59,774 nucleotides of DNA from Rhodopila globiformis (GCF_002937115.1 NZ_NHRY01000072.1:1-59774), one strand, 5' to 3'; positions 47,637 to 56,543 are shown, numbered from the stretch's first letter. Notes: a model not told the origin generated them from the letters alone. Made by a program: numbers and translations.

Positions 47637-48494
47637 ATGAACGACCTTGGGCAGACCGTGCCGTGCCTCAGGCCAAAGCCGGTCCTTGTGCTCGGCACGG
47701 ATGACGTCGCCTCCGCCGTCGGCCACGCCCTGGCCGGCGCCGGCATCGCGGCGCTGCTGGCGCGCGACTCGGACCTGCCGGCCCTGCGCCGCGGCATGTC
47801 GTTCGACGACGCGCTGGAGCACGGGTCCGCCTGGATCGACGGCGTCACGGCCTATGCGGTGGACGGTCCGCTCGACCTGGCGCCGGATATCCGGCTGGGC
47901 GTCACCGCACTGCCGGTGCGCGAGCTGCTGGATCCGACGCTGGTCGCCGGGGTGATCGACGCCCGCATGCGGCGGCGGCCGAACAGCCCGGACCTGCGCG
48001 GCGCGCTGTGCTTCGCCATCGGCCTGGGGCCGGGCTTCACCGCCGGCGGTTGCGTCGACGTCGCCGTCGAGACGGAACCCGACGTCGTCGGCCGGATCGT
48101 GACGCAGGGCGGCACCAGGCCCGCGCCGGGCCACGCCTCGATCCTGGGCGGCGTCGGCGCGGAGCGGTTCGGCCATGCGCCCCGCTCGGGCGTCTGGTGG
48201 ACCTTTCGTGACATCGGCGAGACGGTCGCGGCCGGCGCGGTCATCGGCCTGTGCGACGGCATGCAGGTCGCGGCGCCGCTGGATGGACGCCTGCGCGGGC
48301 TGGTGCGCCGCGGCAGCGCGGTGCGCGCCGGCATGCGCCTGCTGGAGATCGACCCGCGGCTCGAGGTCAGCCAGTGCCATGGCCTGTGCCCACGCGCCGC
48401 CGGCATCGCCGCCGCGACGCTGGCCGCGCTGCACATGGTCTGGCAGCCGCAACGGCTGGCGCTGCCGCAGGAGCTGACCCGATGGCTCATGTAA
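47637..48494 (+). CDS. YqeB-like (EF2563-family) molybdenum-hydroxylase maturation protein homologue
   Basis: A 285-residue protein. It opens with a Rossmann-like VLVLGTDDVASAVGHALAGAG, then IGLGPGFTAGGCVDVAVETE and GVWWTFRDIGETVAAGAVIG, ending with a biotinyl-lipoyl-like segment (VAAPLDGRLRGLVRRGSAVR, EIDPRLEV). This order matches the YqeB/EF2563 proteins linked to selenium-dependent molybdenum hydroxylases. Here it heads a NifA-type operon, so a role in molybdenum or cofactor handling for nitrogenase is plausible but unproven. ATG 47637 has GGAG nine bases upstream. It overlaps the next gene by 13 nt. Confidence 0.75.
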   Translation: MNDLGQTVPCLRPKPVLVLGTDDVASAVGHALAGAGIAALLARDSDLPALRRGMSFDDALEHGSAWIDGVTAYAVDGPLDLAPDIRLGVTALPVRELLDPTLVAGVIDARMRRRPNSPDLRGALCFAIGLGPGFTAGGCVDVAVETEPDVVGRIVTQGGTRPAPGHASILGGVGAERFGHAPRSGVWWTFRDIGETVAAGAVIGLCDGMQVAAPLDGRLRGLVRRGSAVRAGMRLLEIDPRLEVSQCHGLCPRAAGIAAATLAALHMVWQPQRLALPQELTRWLM

Positions 48495-48928
48495 CGTTCT
48501 GGGGCAAGCCCGGCTGCGCCGGCAACGCGCGGCAGATCGCGGTGCTGCGCGCCTCCGGTCACGTGCTGGACGTGCGCAACCTGCTGGCCGAAGCCTGGAC
48601 GCCGGCGCGGCTGCGCCCGTTCTTCGGCGATACGCCCGTCAGCGCCTGGTTCAACCAGTCCTCGCCACGGATCAAGCGGGGCGAGGTGCGGCCGGAGACG
48701 ATGACGGAAGCCGAGGCGCTGGCGGCGATGATGGCGGATCCGCTGCTGATCCGGCGGCCGTTACTGGAGAGCGACAAGATCACCATGGCAGGGTTCGACC
48801 GCGACCTGGTGGCCGCCTGGATTGGCCTGGCCGGCGGCCCGACATCGGTGGGCGAGGGCTGCCCTCGCGCCGACATGCCTCCATGCCAACCACCACCCGA
48901 GACAGAACAGGAGCGTATCAGTGACTAA
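48482..48928 (+). CDS. ArsC/Spx-like nitrogenase-associated protein
   Basis: A 148-residue thioredoxin-fold protein of the ArsC-like nitrogenase-associated family (NifO-type). It starts VTFWGKPGCAGNARQIAVLR with a single N-terminal Cys, then the typical LLAEAWTPARLRPFFGDTPV and RRPLLESDKITMAGFD segments. In Azotobacter the related NifO influences molybdenum use between nitrogenase and nitrate reductase; function here is inferred. The C-terminal tail adds CPRADMPPCQPP cysteines. It overlaps both neighbours, indicating one operon. Confidence 0.83.
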   Translation: MAHVTFWGKPGCAGNARQIAVLRASGHVLDVRNLLAEAWTPARLRPFFGDTPVSAWFNQSSPRIKRGEVRPETMTEAEALAAMMADPLLIRRPLLESDKITMAGFDRDLVAAWIGLAGGPTSVGEGCPRADMPPCQPPPETEQERISD

Positions 48929-49817
48929 CGTGACGTTTTCCTCCCCTTCGATGGCACGCGACGTGACCGTGTATGCCGTCGCGGGCGACCGGGGAACCAT
49001 CCTGGGCGTGGCGAAGGCCCACAAGATTCCGATTCCGTTCGACTGCCAGGACGGCGAGTGCGGGTCGTGCCTGGTGGAGGTGAAGACCCTCGACCCGACC
49101 AGGAAAACCACCATTGCGCTGACCGAAAAGGAGAAGGAAGGCCTACGGCAACTCGGCAAGATCACCCGAGAGGAAATCCACGACGCCGAGGTCAACGACA
49201 TCGCGCCGCGCCACCGCCTGGCCTGTCAGTGTTTCGTCCGCAACGAGGACATCCTGGTGAGCTTCCAGGGCGACGAGACCCTGCCGGCGCAGGCGCCGCA
49301 TCTGTCCACCGCGGCGAAAATCTACAAGGGCGGCCTGAAGCCGGCTTCGGTGGACGAGTTCCTCAGCCTGGCGATCAAGGTGGAGGAGGACGCGGCAATT
49401 CATTTCGACGAACTGGCCAAGGCGATGGCGGCGGTCGGCAACGACGCGGTGGCGAAGCTGTTCGCGCAGCTGGCCGGATTCTCGCGCCTGCACCTGGCCG
49501 AGGCGCAGAAGCGGGCGGCGGCGGTCGATGCGCATGTGCAGCTTCCGCCCGACTACGTCTGGCCCGACCATGTGACGCCGGAGCGCACCGACCTGTGGGT
49601 CGGCGATCCCGCGATGTCGCGGCTGGATGCGCTGCGGGCCGCGCTGCGCGGGGAGAAGCGCGGCTATGAGTTCTATTACTCCATGGCCGGCACCGCGACC
49701 GATCCCGACATCGTTGCGGCGGCAAAGGAATTCGTCCACGAGGAAGCCGAGCACGTGAAGGTGCTGGAAGCCTGGATCACCCGTGAGGAGTGGGACCTGC
49801 GGCATCAGGCGGCCTGA
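48921..49817 (+). CDS. [2Fe-2S] ferredoxin fused to ferritin-like diiron domain
   Basis: A 298-residue two-domain protein. Residues 1-110 are a plant-type [2Fe-2S] ferredoxin with FDCQDGECGSCLVEV and a fourth Cys in RHRLACQCFV. Residues about 145-295 are a ferritin-like/rubrerythrin four-helix domain with the Glu and His pattern VEEDAAIHFDELAKAM, FSRLHLAEAQ, GEKRGYEFYYSMA and FVHEEAEHVKVLE. GTG 48921 overlaps the previous stop by 8 nt, with AGGAG eight bases upstream. The architecture suggests electron-fed O2 or peroxide reduction, or iron handling, close to nitrogenase. This is inference. Confidence 0.85.
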   Translation: MTNVTFSSPSMARDVTVYAVAGDRGTILGVAKAHKIPIPFDCQDGECGSCLVEVKTLDPTRKTTIALTEKEKEGLRQLGKITREEIHDAEVNDIAPRHRLACQCFVRNEDILVSFQGDETLPAQAPHLSTAAKIYKGGLKPASVDEFLSLAIKVEEDAAIHFDELAKAMAAVGNDAVAKLFAQLAGFSRLHLAEAQKRAAAVDAHVQLPPDYVWPDHVTPERTDLWVGDPAMSRLDALRAALRGEKRGYEFYYSMAGTATDPDIVAAAKEFVHEEAEHVKVLEAWITREEWDLRHQAA

Positions 49818-49855
49818 TCGGGCGAGGGCCGCGGGAAAGGCGGCCTGGTTGAGAC

Positions 49856-49881
49856 GCCGTCCGGATCATCGTCCGGGCGGC
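49856..49881 (+). terminator. GC-rich stem-loop after the trio
   Basis: GCCGTCCGGA and TCCGGGCGGC pair through ten positions, including a T-G wobble, around a 6-nt loop, 39 nt after the last stop codon. There is no T-run, so termination efficiency is uncertain. Confidence 0.45.
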
Positions 49882-50955
49882 GCCCCCTGGTTCCGGCATC
49901 GCCGCCCGGAACGGTTGCGCGCCGTTGAGCTGACAGGGAGTAGTGTCAGTCCGCATAGCCATGAGAGCTGTTCGGCTGAGTTGAGCCTGAAGTTCGGGAG
50001 CGGTGTGTCGTCTGGTTGGAAATTGGCGTCGCAGGGTGTTTTTGGATGAGTGAGCGGGGGCTTTTGTTCCGGCACGGCCGCGGCCCGGGATTGTGCTCCC
50101 CCGGCGAGGACAGTGTGGTTGATGGCGTATTTTTGTTCGCACAGAGACGAACGGAGCACCGCTGAGGGCCTCTGAGGATCAGGGGGACAGCGCGTGGGTT
50201 GGTGCGGGTGTTGCCGTTGTGGCAGGCCCGTTCCCCGATCCGGCCATGCGCTTGCCGCCGGCGCGGCCGATCAAACCGACGGCATGGACCGGCTATGCCG
50301 GCGGCGCCCGGATTATCGGTCGCTTCCGAATGAGGAATGCAGTCAAACATGCCCTGGGAGTGGCTCTTGCCGGGTTCCGGGGTGGTCGGGTCAGGCGTTC
50401 CACGGCCCCGAAATCCAACCGGAACCGTGTTGAAAAGGTCCACGACACTGCCCTGTCGGATGACGTGCGCCCCCGCTGCGGCAACAGCCCCGCTGCATTT
50501 GCGTTCATCTGCGGTTCCATTTCTCCTTCGGAGCAGCACGCACGCGTTGGAACATCCCTCCCGCCGCCACGCTGATTCAGGAACCGCAGATGAACGCAGA
50601 TGAACGCAGATGGGCCGGTGGTGAACAGGACCTTCGAACGTGCTGTCGGCCACGCGCCGATCGTTGCCAGGGCGCTCGGTTGCGGTTTTCGAGAGTCCTG
50701 CCGGGTTCCGGATGGGCGGTGAAGCGTCCCACCACCCCTGAATCCAACAAGAGCCCTGGAGGTTACCGACATTCAAGACAATACCTGATTCGATTATTTG
50801 CCAGTTCTTTCCAATCATTTTCGAACAGGAGGGGCGGCATGAAACGTCCGTGTGCTGTGTGAAGTAGATCATACGTCGCCGGGCTTCCGGGTGGTATGGA
50901 GCCGTGCTCCCGGACAAGTCGGGGGCAATGCAGAAATCACTGATGGGAGATGAAT
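49882..50955. other. Repeat-rich non-coding region
   Basis: About 1.07 kb without a convincing gene. A 323-codon minus-strand frame has no motifs and an odd composition, so it is not called. The region contains a small hairpin (CTGACA...TGTCAG at 49930-49949), two diverged copies of a segment beginning CCGGGTTCCGG (about 50372 and 50701), and the GCAGATGAAC repeat at 50501-50610. Confidence 0.6.
50501..50610. repeat. Inverted and tandem GCAGATGAAC repeats
   Basis: GCGTTCATCTGCGGTTCC at 50501-50518 is the exact reverse complement of GGAACCGCAGATGAACGC at 50580-50597. The second arm is extended by further tandem copies of the 10-mer GCAGATGAAC. Confidence 0.8.
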
Positions 50956-51252
50956 ATGGCTGAACTGATAATGTTCGTGGATGCCGATTTCGGAGGGCTG
51001 CATACGCATGTTTTCGATAGCACGGCAGATTTTACCAAGCTCGCGCTCGGCGGCGTAGGCACCAACGTAAACGGCACCTGGAATGATGTCTTGTCCAGCT
51101 TTGTCATCGTGAGCGGACACTGGGCCTTCTTCAAGGACATCAACTTCCAGTTCCAGCAAGGGGAAGTTCTCGGCCCTGGCCGTTACTCCTTTGTTCAGAA
51201 CTTCGGCATCGACAACGACGCGGTCTCGTCGGTGCGGCTGGTTTCGTCGTAA
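50956..51252 (+). CDS. Beta/gamma-crystallin family protein
   Basis: A 98-residue single beta/gamma-crystallin domain. Two Greek-key halves each end in the Ca2+-binding N-D-X-X-S-S signature: WNDVLSSFVIVSG and DNDAVSSVRLVSS. The aromatic strand openers (LIMFVDADFGG and WAFFKDINF) are present. ATG 50956 is preferred to 50950 because GGGAG lies eight bases upstream of it. There is no signal peptide. Microbial members bind calcium and are often stress-related; the function here is unknown. Confidence 0.87.
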   Translation: MAELIMFVDADFGGLHTHVFDSTADFTKLALGGVGTNVNGTWNDVLSSFVIVSGHWAFFKDINFQFQQGEVLGPGRYSFVQNFGIDNDAVSSVRLVSS

Positions 51253-51502
51253 TCCGGTCTACAGAACGAGTCCCACCGAAGCACGGACAGGCAGGCAGAG
51301 GACGGGTCAATCCCTCGCAATCCGCCAGCGGCAGCTGAAAGGCTGAGCGGCGCAGGGGGCGCACGTTCGGTGCCATGCACATCGAAGCCGGGATCAGCGG
51401 CACCGTGCCGTTCGCCGAACGGGCTGCAGACAGCACGCTTTGTGCTGGAGCAACACGCCGGCAGGTTGGGACGCCGCTCCAGGAGGGGCGATCCGCCCTG
51501 AT
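51253..51502. other. Intergenic, nothing recognised
   Basis: About 250 nt after the crystallin gene with no gene, hairpin or promoter that I can support. The following 51503-51702 is repeat DNA. Confidence 0.4.
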
Positions 51503-51568
51503 CGTCATGGCGGCGAAGAGCTGCCATCCACGCCTGCGATGCTGACACCAGCAGGAGGCGTGGATGGC
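51503..51568. repeat. Palindromic dispersed repeat, short copy
   Basis: CGTCATGGCGGCGAAGAG...CCATCCACGCCTGC followed by AGGAGGCGTGGATGG: the same arms as the copies at 9913, 14978 and 4248. Confidence 0.7.
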
Positions 51569-51585
51569 CAGCCGGAGCGTGTGAC

Positions 51586-51645
51586 CGGCCCCTTCCCAGG
51601 CGGCCCCTTCCCAGGCGGCCCCTTCCCGGGCGGTCCTGTCCCGGG
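51586..51645. repeat. Four-unit 15-bp tandem repeat
   Basis: Units at 51586, 51601, 51616 and 51631. The first two are identical (CGGCCCCTTCCCAGG), the third differs by one base and the fourth by three. It lies in non-coding DNA downstream of cutA. Confidence 0.85.
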
Positions 51646-51702
51646 TACCAGCCGGAACAACCGAGCCTGCCGGGATGACCGGACGCGCGGCCCAGCCGGC
51701 CG

Positions 51703-52026
51703 TCAGGCGCCGAGCAGCCACTGAAGATACCGCGGATTGCCGTCGACGATGCCGAGCTTGATGAGCTCGGGCAACTCGTAGTCGTGGCGGTCCAGAATGA
51801 ACGTCCGGAGCCTGGGGAACAGGTCGGAGCGCCCTTTGATGAGAAGCAGGAACTCGCGCTCCTTCTGGACCTCGCCTTGCCACCGGTACACACTGGACAC
51901 CTCGGCAGTCTGCACGCACGCAGCGAGTTCCGCCACGATGAGCTGCTCCGCGAGCGCCTCGGCCCGCTCCCGTCCGGCAACGGTGGTCATCGCCATCGCG
52001 GTCTCCATGCTTACGCTCCCCTTCAT
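51703..52026 (-). CDS. cutA: CutA1 divalent-cation tolerance protein
   Basis: A 107-residue CutA1 protein. Family landmarks are AEALAEQLIVAELAACVQTA, SSVYRWQGEVQKEREFLLLI and ILDRHDYELPELIKL followed by GNPRYLQWL. CutA1 forms trimers and has been linked to copper tolerance in other bacteria, but its role is still debated. Alternative starts (ATG 52008, 51996 or 51990) would shorten the non-conserved N-terminus. Confidence 0.9.
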   Translation of the reverse strand: MKGSVSMETAMAMTTVAGRERAEALAEQLIVAELAACVQTAEVSSVYRWQGEVQKEREFLLLIKGRSDLFPRLRTFILDRHDYELPELIKLGIVDGNPRYLQWLLGA

Positions 52027-52167
52027 GTGACAACTGCGGACGCCTCACCATACCGCCATCGCCGTTGGTTCCGAAACGATAAGCCGCGGCCGGGCAAGCC
52101 CGAAGGCGGCGCGAGGTCGTCTCTCTGTCGTCATGGCCCGGCGAGCCACGGCCATCGGCCCCCGCCG

Positions 52168-53265
52168 CTATCGCGCCATCCCTCGGGCAGCCCAGGTATA
52201 GGCCACCGAATGCCCCCAGCGCAGCGCCGGCAGCTCGAGATACCGGTGCAGCCACCCCGACACGCCGATCGGCAACAGGATCGCCAGCGGAATCCAGGCC
52301 AGCGTGAACAGCACGGCATTGCCGCCTGCCAGCGGGCTCAGCATCAGGCCGACCAGCTTGTGGATCGGCTCGTTGACCAGGTACACGCAATAGGAGATCG
52401 CCCCGAGGTACGCCAGCGTCGGGCTCCGCAGCAGCCGGTTCGCCTGGTGGAAGCCGGGGAACCGCTCGTGCGTCTCGATCAGCAGGCACAGCGTCCACGC
52501 CAGCGGCGGCAGGACCTTGCCGATTGGCGACTGTGTTGCGCAGACCGCCAGGGTCAGCCCCAGGACGACGCCGTAGCGCCGCAGCGCGCCCGGTTGCTGC
52601 TGCACCAGCGCCTCGCTGGCCACGCCCAGGGCGAACAGGTGCGCCTTGTTGGGCAGGAAGGCGCGGCTGAACTGCCAGGCGTCCGGCGCCAGGCGCCAGG
52701 CGACGCCGGCCAGCGCCAGCGCCAGCAGGACCCGCACCAGGCGGCGATCATCCGCCGCCACCAGCACAGCCAGCAGGTAGAACTGCCACTCGGTCGCCAG
52801 GCTCCAGGCCGAGCCCAGGAAGCTCACCCAGACATCCGGCAGCACGCCGTTCGGGAACAGCCCATGTGTCATCGTCAGGTGCGCCGCGATCTCGGCCGCC
52901 CAGGTCGATGGCCAGGCGCCGCTGCAGATCGAGCGCGCCGCGCCCGTCGGGCCGATCCAGGGCATGTGGTTGAAGCCGCACGGCCAGGCCTGCAACACCA
53001 CCGCGAAGGCGAACACCGGCAGGAACACCGGGAAGATCCGCGCCACCCGCGCGATCAGGAACGGCCGCGCCTGGCAGTGGAACCGCTGCAGCGACGCCGC
53101 GATCACCAGGCCGCTGAGGATGAAGAACAGATCCACCGCGGCGCCGCCGTGCGACACGACGCTCTCTGCCCAGCCGGGCAAGACCGCGAAGGGCGCCATG
53201 TGACCGAGCAACACATACACGGCCAGGAGCCCCCGCACTCCATCGAGGCAAAATAGCCGTTTCAT
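52168..53265 (-). CDS. Acyltransferase-3 family membrane protein (OafA-like)
   Basis: A 365-residue integral-membrane acyltransferase with about ten hydrophobic segments. It begins FCLDGVRGLLAVYVLLGH with the family His, and has VDLFFILSGLVIA and FLIARVARIFPVFLPVF. It transfers acyl, usually acetyl, groups to sugars of polysaccharide, LPS or glycolipid; the acceptor is not readable. ATG 53265 is preferred to an upstream TTG because conserved sequence follows directly. It is a single gene. Confidence 0.9.
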   Translation of the reverse strand: MKRLFCLDGVRGLLAVYVLLGHMAPFAVLPGWAESVVSHGGAAVDLFFILSGLVIAASLQRFHCQARPFLIARVARIFPVFLPVFAFAVVLQAWPCGFNHMPWIGPTGAARSICSGAWPSTWAAEIAAHLTMTHGLFPNGVLPDVWVSFLGSAWSLATEWQFYLLAVLVAADDRRLVRVLLALALAGVAWRLAPDAWQFSRAFLPNKAHLFALGVASEALVQQQPGALRRYGVVLGLTLAVCATQSPIGKVLPPLAWTLCLLIETHERFPGFHQANRLLRSPTLAYLGAISYCVYLVNEPIHKLVGLMLSPLAGGNAVLFTLAWIPLAILLPIGVSGWLHRYLELPALRWGHSVAYTWAARGMAR

Positions 53266-54986
53266 GCCGCGACGGTACGCCTCCAATTATTAACAAAGTA
53301 TGAAGACCGTCCGTCGCTTCGTCCGGGGCAGCAATGATCGGCCGGCAGGGCTTGGCGCGGCGCGTCGCCGGCGGCGGCGGCCGATCGGCATGCCGCGCGA
53401 CCGGCAGCCGTGCGGCATGCCGGCCCGGCCAGCCGCCGGGTTCAGGCAGCCTGTGTCCACGAGTTTCCGGATGCGATCGCATCCACCGCGGCCTCGGCCC
53501 GCGACAGGGTCGCCTCGTCCTGCCGGAACGCGATCGCCACGAGATCCGCGCCACACCGGACCGCCCGGCCGGCGACCGGACCGCCCGATCCGGGTAGCGC
53601 GACCTGCACCTCGACCCCGGTTTCGGCGATGAAGGTGCAGCGCAGCGCGATGCCGCACCGGGAGAGGTTGTCGATCACCGCCGGGATGCGCCGCGCCGGC
53701 CCGGCGATCAGCGTCGCCGGCGCGTTCCGGCCCGGAACCCGCTCATAGCGCCACTGATCGGCGTTGTCCTGCGTCATCGCCCTGAGGAAATGATCGACCT
53801 CGGCGCGCAGGGTGTCGGCAACCGCCCCCAGCTCGTCCGACGACGCCAGCACGTCCCGGCTCATCGCCCCGGTCGCGTCGGCGATCTTCGCCAGCTCGGT
53901 CATGTCCGCCGCGGTGCGGTCGCCGGCAAGAGCCACGCTATGGACATTGGCCGAGATCTCCCGGGTCGCCGCGTTCTGCTGCTCGATCGCCGCGGCGATG
54001 GCGGCCGAAACGGTGTCCATATCGCCGATGGCGGCGCACACCTCGTCCATGGAGGCAACGGTCTGCCGGGTCGCGGTGCGGATCGAGGAGACGCTGTCGA
54101 TGATGTCCGCCGTGGCCCGTGCCGTCTGGGTGGCCAGCGCCTTCCCCTCGCCGGCGACCACGGCGAAGCTTTTCCCGGTTTCGCCGGCGCGCGCCGCCTC
54201 GATCGTGGCGTTCAGCGCCAGCAGGTTGGTCTGTCCGGCGATGGCCGAGATCACGCCGCCGACGGCGCCGATGCGTTCCGCCATCTCCGCCAGCTGGACG
54301 AATTTCGCGTTGCTGTCGGATGCCCGCCGCACGGCGTCCTGCGTCGCCGCGGTCGCGTGCGCCACCTGGCGTGCGATCTCGCCCACGCTGGCGGACAGCT
54401 CGGCCGTGGCCGCCGCCATCGTCGACAGGTCGCGCGATGACGTGGCCGCGCTGTCCACGGTGCGGGCGGCGCTGGCGCGGGTCTGCTCGGTGGCGTCGGT
54501 CATTTCCCGCGCCGTCTCGGACATCGTCCGCGCCGCCCCGGCCAGGCGGCCCAGCACGCCGGAGATGACCGCAGCGAAATCGGCGGTGAAGCGTTTCATC
54601 GCCGCATGCCGCCGGTCTTTCGCCGCGCGTTCCTCGGCCGCCTTCTGCTCGAGCTGCACCCGGGCCATCGAATTGGCCTTCAGCACCTCGAGCGCCCGCG
54701 CCAGGGTGCCAAGCTCGTCGGCACGGTCGTGGCCGGGGATCGGACTGTCGAACTCGCCCCGGGACAGCCAATCGGTGGCCAGTACCAGGTTCTGCACCGG
54801 CCGTGCCACGCTGCGCCCGAGCCGCCAGATCACCAGCCCGGCCAGCGTCATCGCGATGTGGAGGCGGGCCGTATCCAGGTCGTCGGCATAGACCCCGGTG
54901 ACGATGGTCCAGCCCCAGGGGTGGAAGCCCTGGACATAAGCGAGCTTGCGCAGCGGCGTGTGCCCGCCCGCCCGGGGCCACAACTA

Positions 54987-55269
54987 CAGCAGACCGCAGG
55001 TTATTAAGCAGACGGCCAAACGCACGCCATTTGAGCATGGCGCGGTCGCGATAACATGCTGAATTCTATAAGGATTCTTTGCGCCGAGTGGCAGGCGTTT
55101 GACCGTCTCCCTAGTAGTTGGGACGCAGACGGCCCGTCTTCATCGTCATGGCCCGGCTTGTCCGGGCCACCTATTCCAGCACGTGTGCCGCGACAGGTGG
55201 CCCGGACAAGCCGGGCCATGACGAGCGAGGTGCGCCGTCGCCGTGTCTCAACCAACCTGCGGTCTGCTG
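54987..55269. mobile_element. 283-bp MITE with 16-bp terminal inverted repeats and TA duplication
   Basis: Terminal repeats CAGCAGACCGCAGGTT (54987-55002) and its exact complement AACCTGCGGTCTGCTG (55254-55269) are flanked on both sides by TA (54985-54986, 55270-55271), as for IS630/Tc1-mariner elements. There is no transposase gene. Inside, AAGCAGACGGCCAAACGC and a similar inverted segment near 55098-55110 suggest a nested element, and 55145-55223 is a copy of the CGTCATGGCCCGGCTTG palindrome. It interrupts the chemoreceptor gene. Confidence 0.85.
55145..55223. repeat. Palindromic dispersed repeat inside the MITE
   Basis: CGTCATGGCCCGGCTTGTCC and GGACAAGCCGGGCCATGACG are exact reverse complements at the ends of this 79-bp segment, making a stem-forming repeat nested in the MITE. 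Confidence 0.85.
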
Positions 55270-55974
55270 TAGTCGACGACACCGCTGCCCCGGGCATGGA
55301 CAAGGTTGGCGATGGCAAGGATGAACAGCTTGCCGGTGGTGTCCTTGAGGCTGCTGACGTCCTTGCCGATCAGCTCCGGATTGGCCGGCGTCATCACCAT
55401 CCGGTTCTGCCTGTCGAGGATGTAGATATACTCCGCGCCGGAATAGCGCATGGCGCTGATGGCCGTCATGGCCGCCTGCTGCGCCTCCTGGCGGGTCATC
55501 TGGCCGGCCTGTTCCGCCTTGTCGTACGCCGTTGCCACGCCGGCCGCGCTTTCCACCATGGAGCGCAGGGTCGTCACCCGGGCGTCCTCGAGCCGGCCGC
55601 TTTCCACGGTGTAGATCAGGGTCAGCAGGGCGGCGACGGCCAGCACGGCGGAGGCGGTTGCCAAGTGCAGGCTGTGGCTGATCGAGCGGATGGCGGGCAT
55701 GAGGCGTGGGCGTGCGGATGTCATTCTAACCTCGGAATCACATGCCTTGCTGATTAGGCGGCAATGGATTAACATTTAGTTAATTTCGATGCCGTCCCAT
55801 CAGGTTTGGCGCCGGCCGCCAGGAATGCTGACCGTATGCGGCATGCCGGAAGAGCCGCCGGCTTATCGTCCTGCCACGATCAGCAAGGTCTGGCGGGCTG
55901 GATCGTTGACGAGCGGCATCGGCATCGCCCGGAACCGTCCGCGCACGCGCCGCAGACGGCCCCCATTCCCTCCT

Positions 55975-56192
55975 ATAGGCGCTAACTTCGTGGCTTGGCG
56001 GCCCGGAGCCTGTGCCCGGGCTTGTCCCGGATAGCCGCCATGACGACGGGACAGTGCGCCGCGTCCGGCCGCCTAATGCCAACCCGCCTAAAGAATCACC
56101 CATCCCGACTGCGAAGATGTAGCCAATATCACAGGCTTACTGTGCGATGGATGGAGCCATTTTTCGGCGGGATGGTATAAGTTAGCGCCTAT
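55975..56192. mobile_element. MITE-like element with 14-bp terminal inverted repeats
   Basis: ATAGGCGCTAACTT at 55975-55988 and AAGTTAGCGCCTAT at 56179-56192 are perfect inverted repeats bounding 218 bp. A TA duplication can be drawn immediately outside GGCGCTAACTT. There is no coding capacity. Its interior shares GTGCGCCGCGTCCGGCCGCC with 15085. The rest of the gap 55725-56543 holds no gene I can support. Confidence 0.78.
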
Positions 56193-56543
56193 GCCATTCC
56201 CTCCAACCCTGGAGGACCGGGGCGAGCCGAAAGGCCGAGGGCCGTCCGCCCCGTCCAACAGGGGCGGCATTTCCGGTCGGCGGCACTGGCGGGATGCGCG
56301 ACACGCTCATGCCTGTTGGCGTTGCTTGTTGGTCATGCCCGCGACGCGCCCGCGGGGACGCTGCGGCAGGCTGACCGGGAAGAGACATCAACGGCGTATG
56401 CGGTGCGTCCCGGGCTCCAAAGTATCGTGGCGCCTGCGCGGCGCAGTCTCTATACCGCCGGAGCAACCCATTCCCTGCGAACGCGGCGAGCGGCTTTCGG
56501 ACCCGCCCGCCGTGTTCACAACTCCTCGGAGACCGATCGGCTT

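Larger units (their letters stand above)
53442..55724 (-). pseudogene. Methyl-accepting chemotaxis protein with PilZ domain, split by MITE
   Basis: Two same-strand pieces form one receptor. The 5' piece (ATG 55724, GAGG upstream) encodes a first membrane helix and most of a periplasmic single-Cache domain (SGAEYIYILDRQNRMVMTPA, HARGSGVVDY). At 55271 it enters inserted DNA and stops within eight codons. After the insertion the domain resumes at 54983 (WPRAGGHTPLRKLAYVQGFH), then a short second membrane helix, HAMP, the signalling domain ([20 protein letters not shown]) and a C-terminal PilZ-like domain with NLSRCGIALRCTF. A TTG at 54983 could start a receptor without its first helix or most of its sensor. 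Removing the insert leaves a TAG at the join. Confidence 0.85.

Noticed and set aside
50501..50610. Possible CRISPR-like array from GCAGATGAAC repeats
   Set aside because: Units are only 10 bp and directly tandem without spacers; no cas genes nearby.
49946..50917. 323-codon minus-strand frame in the repeat-rich region
   Set aside because: No family motif, odd Cys/Arg/Pro composition, and it spans inverted repeats; treated as non-coding.
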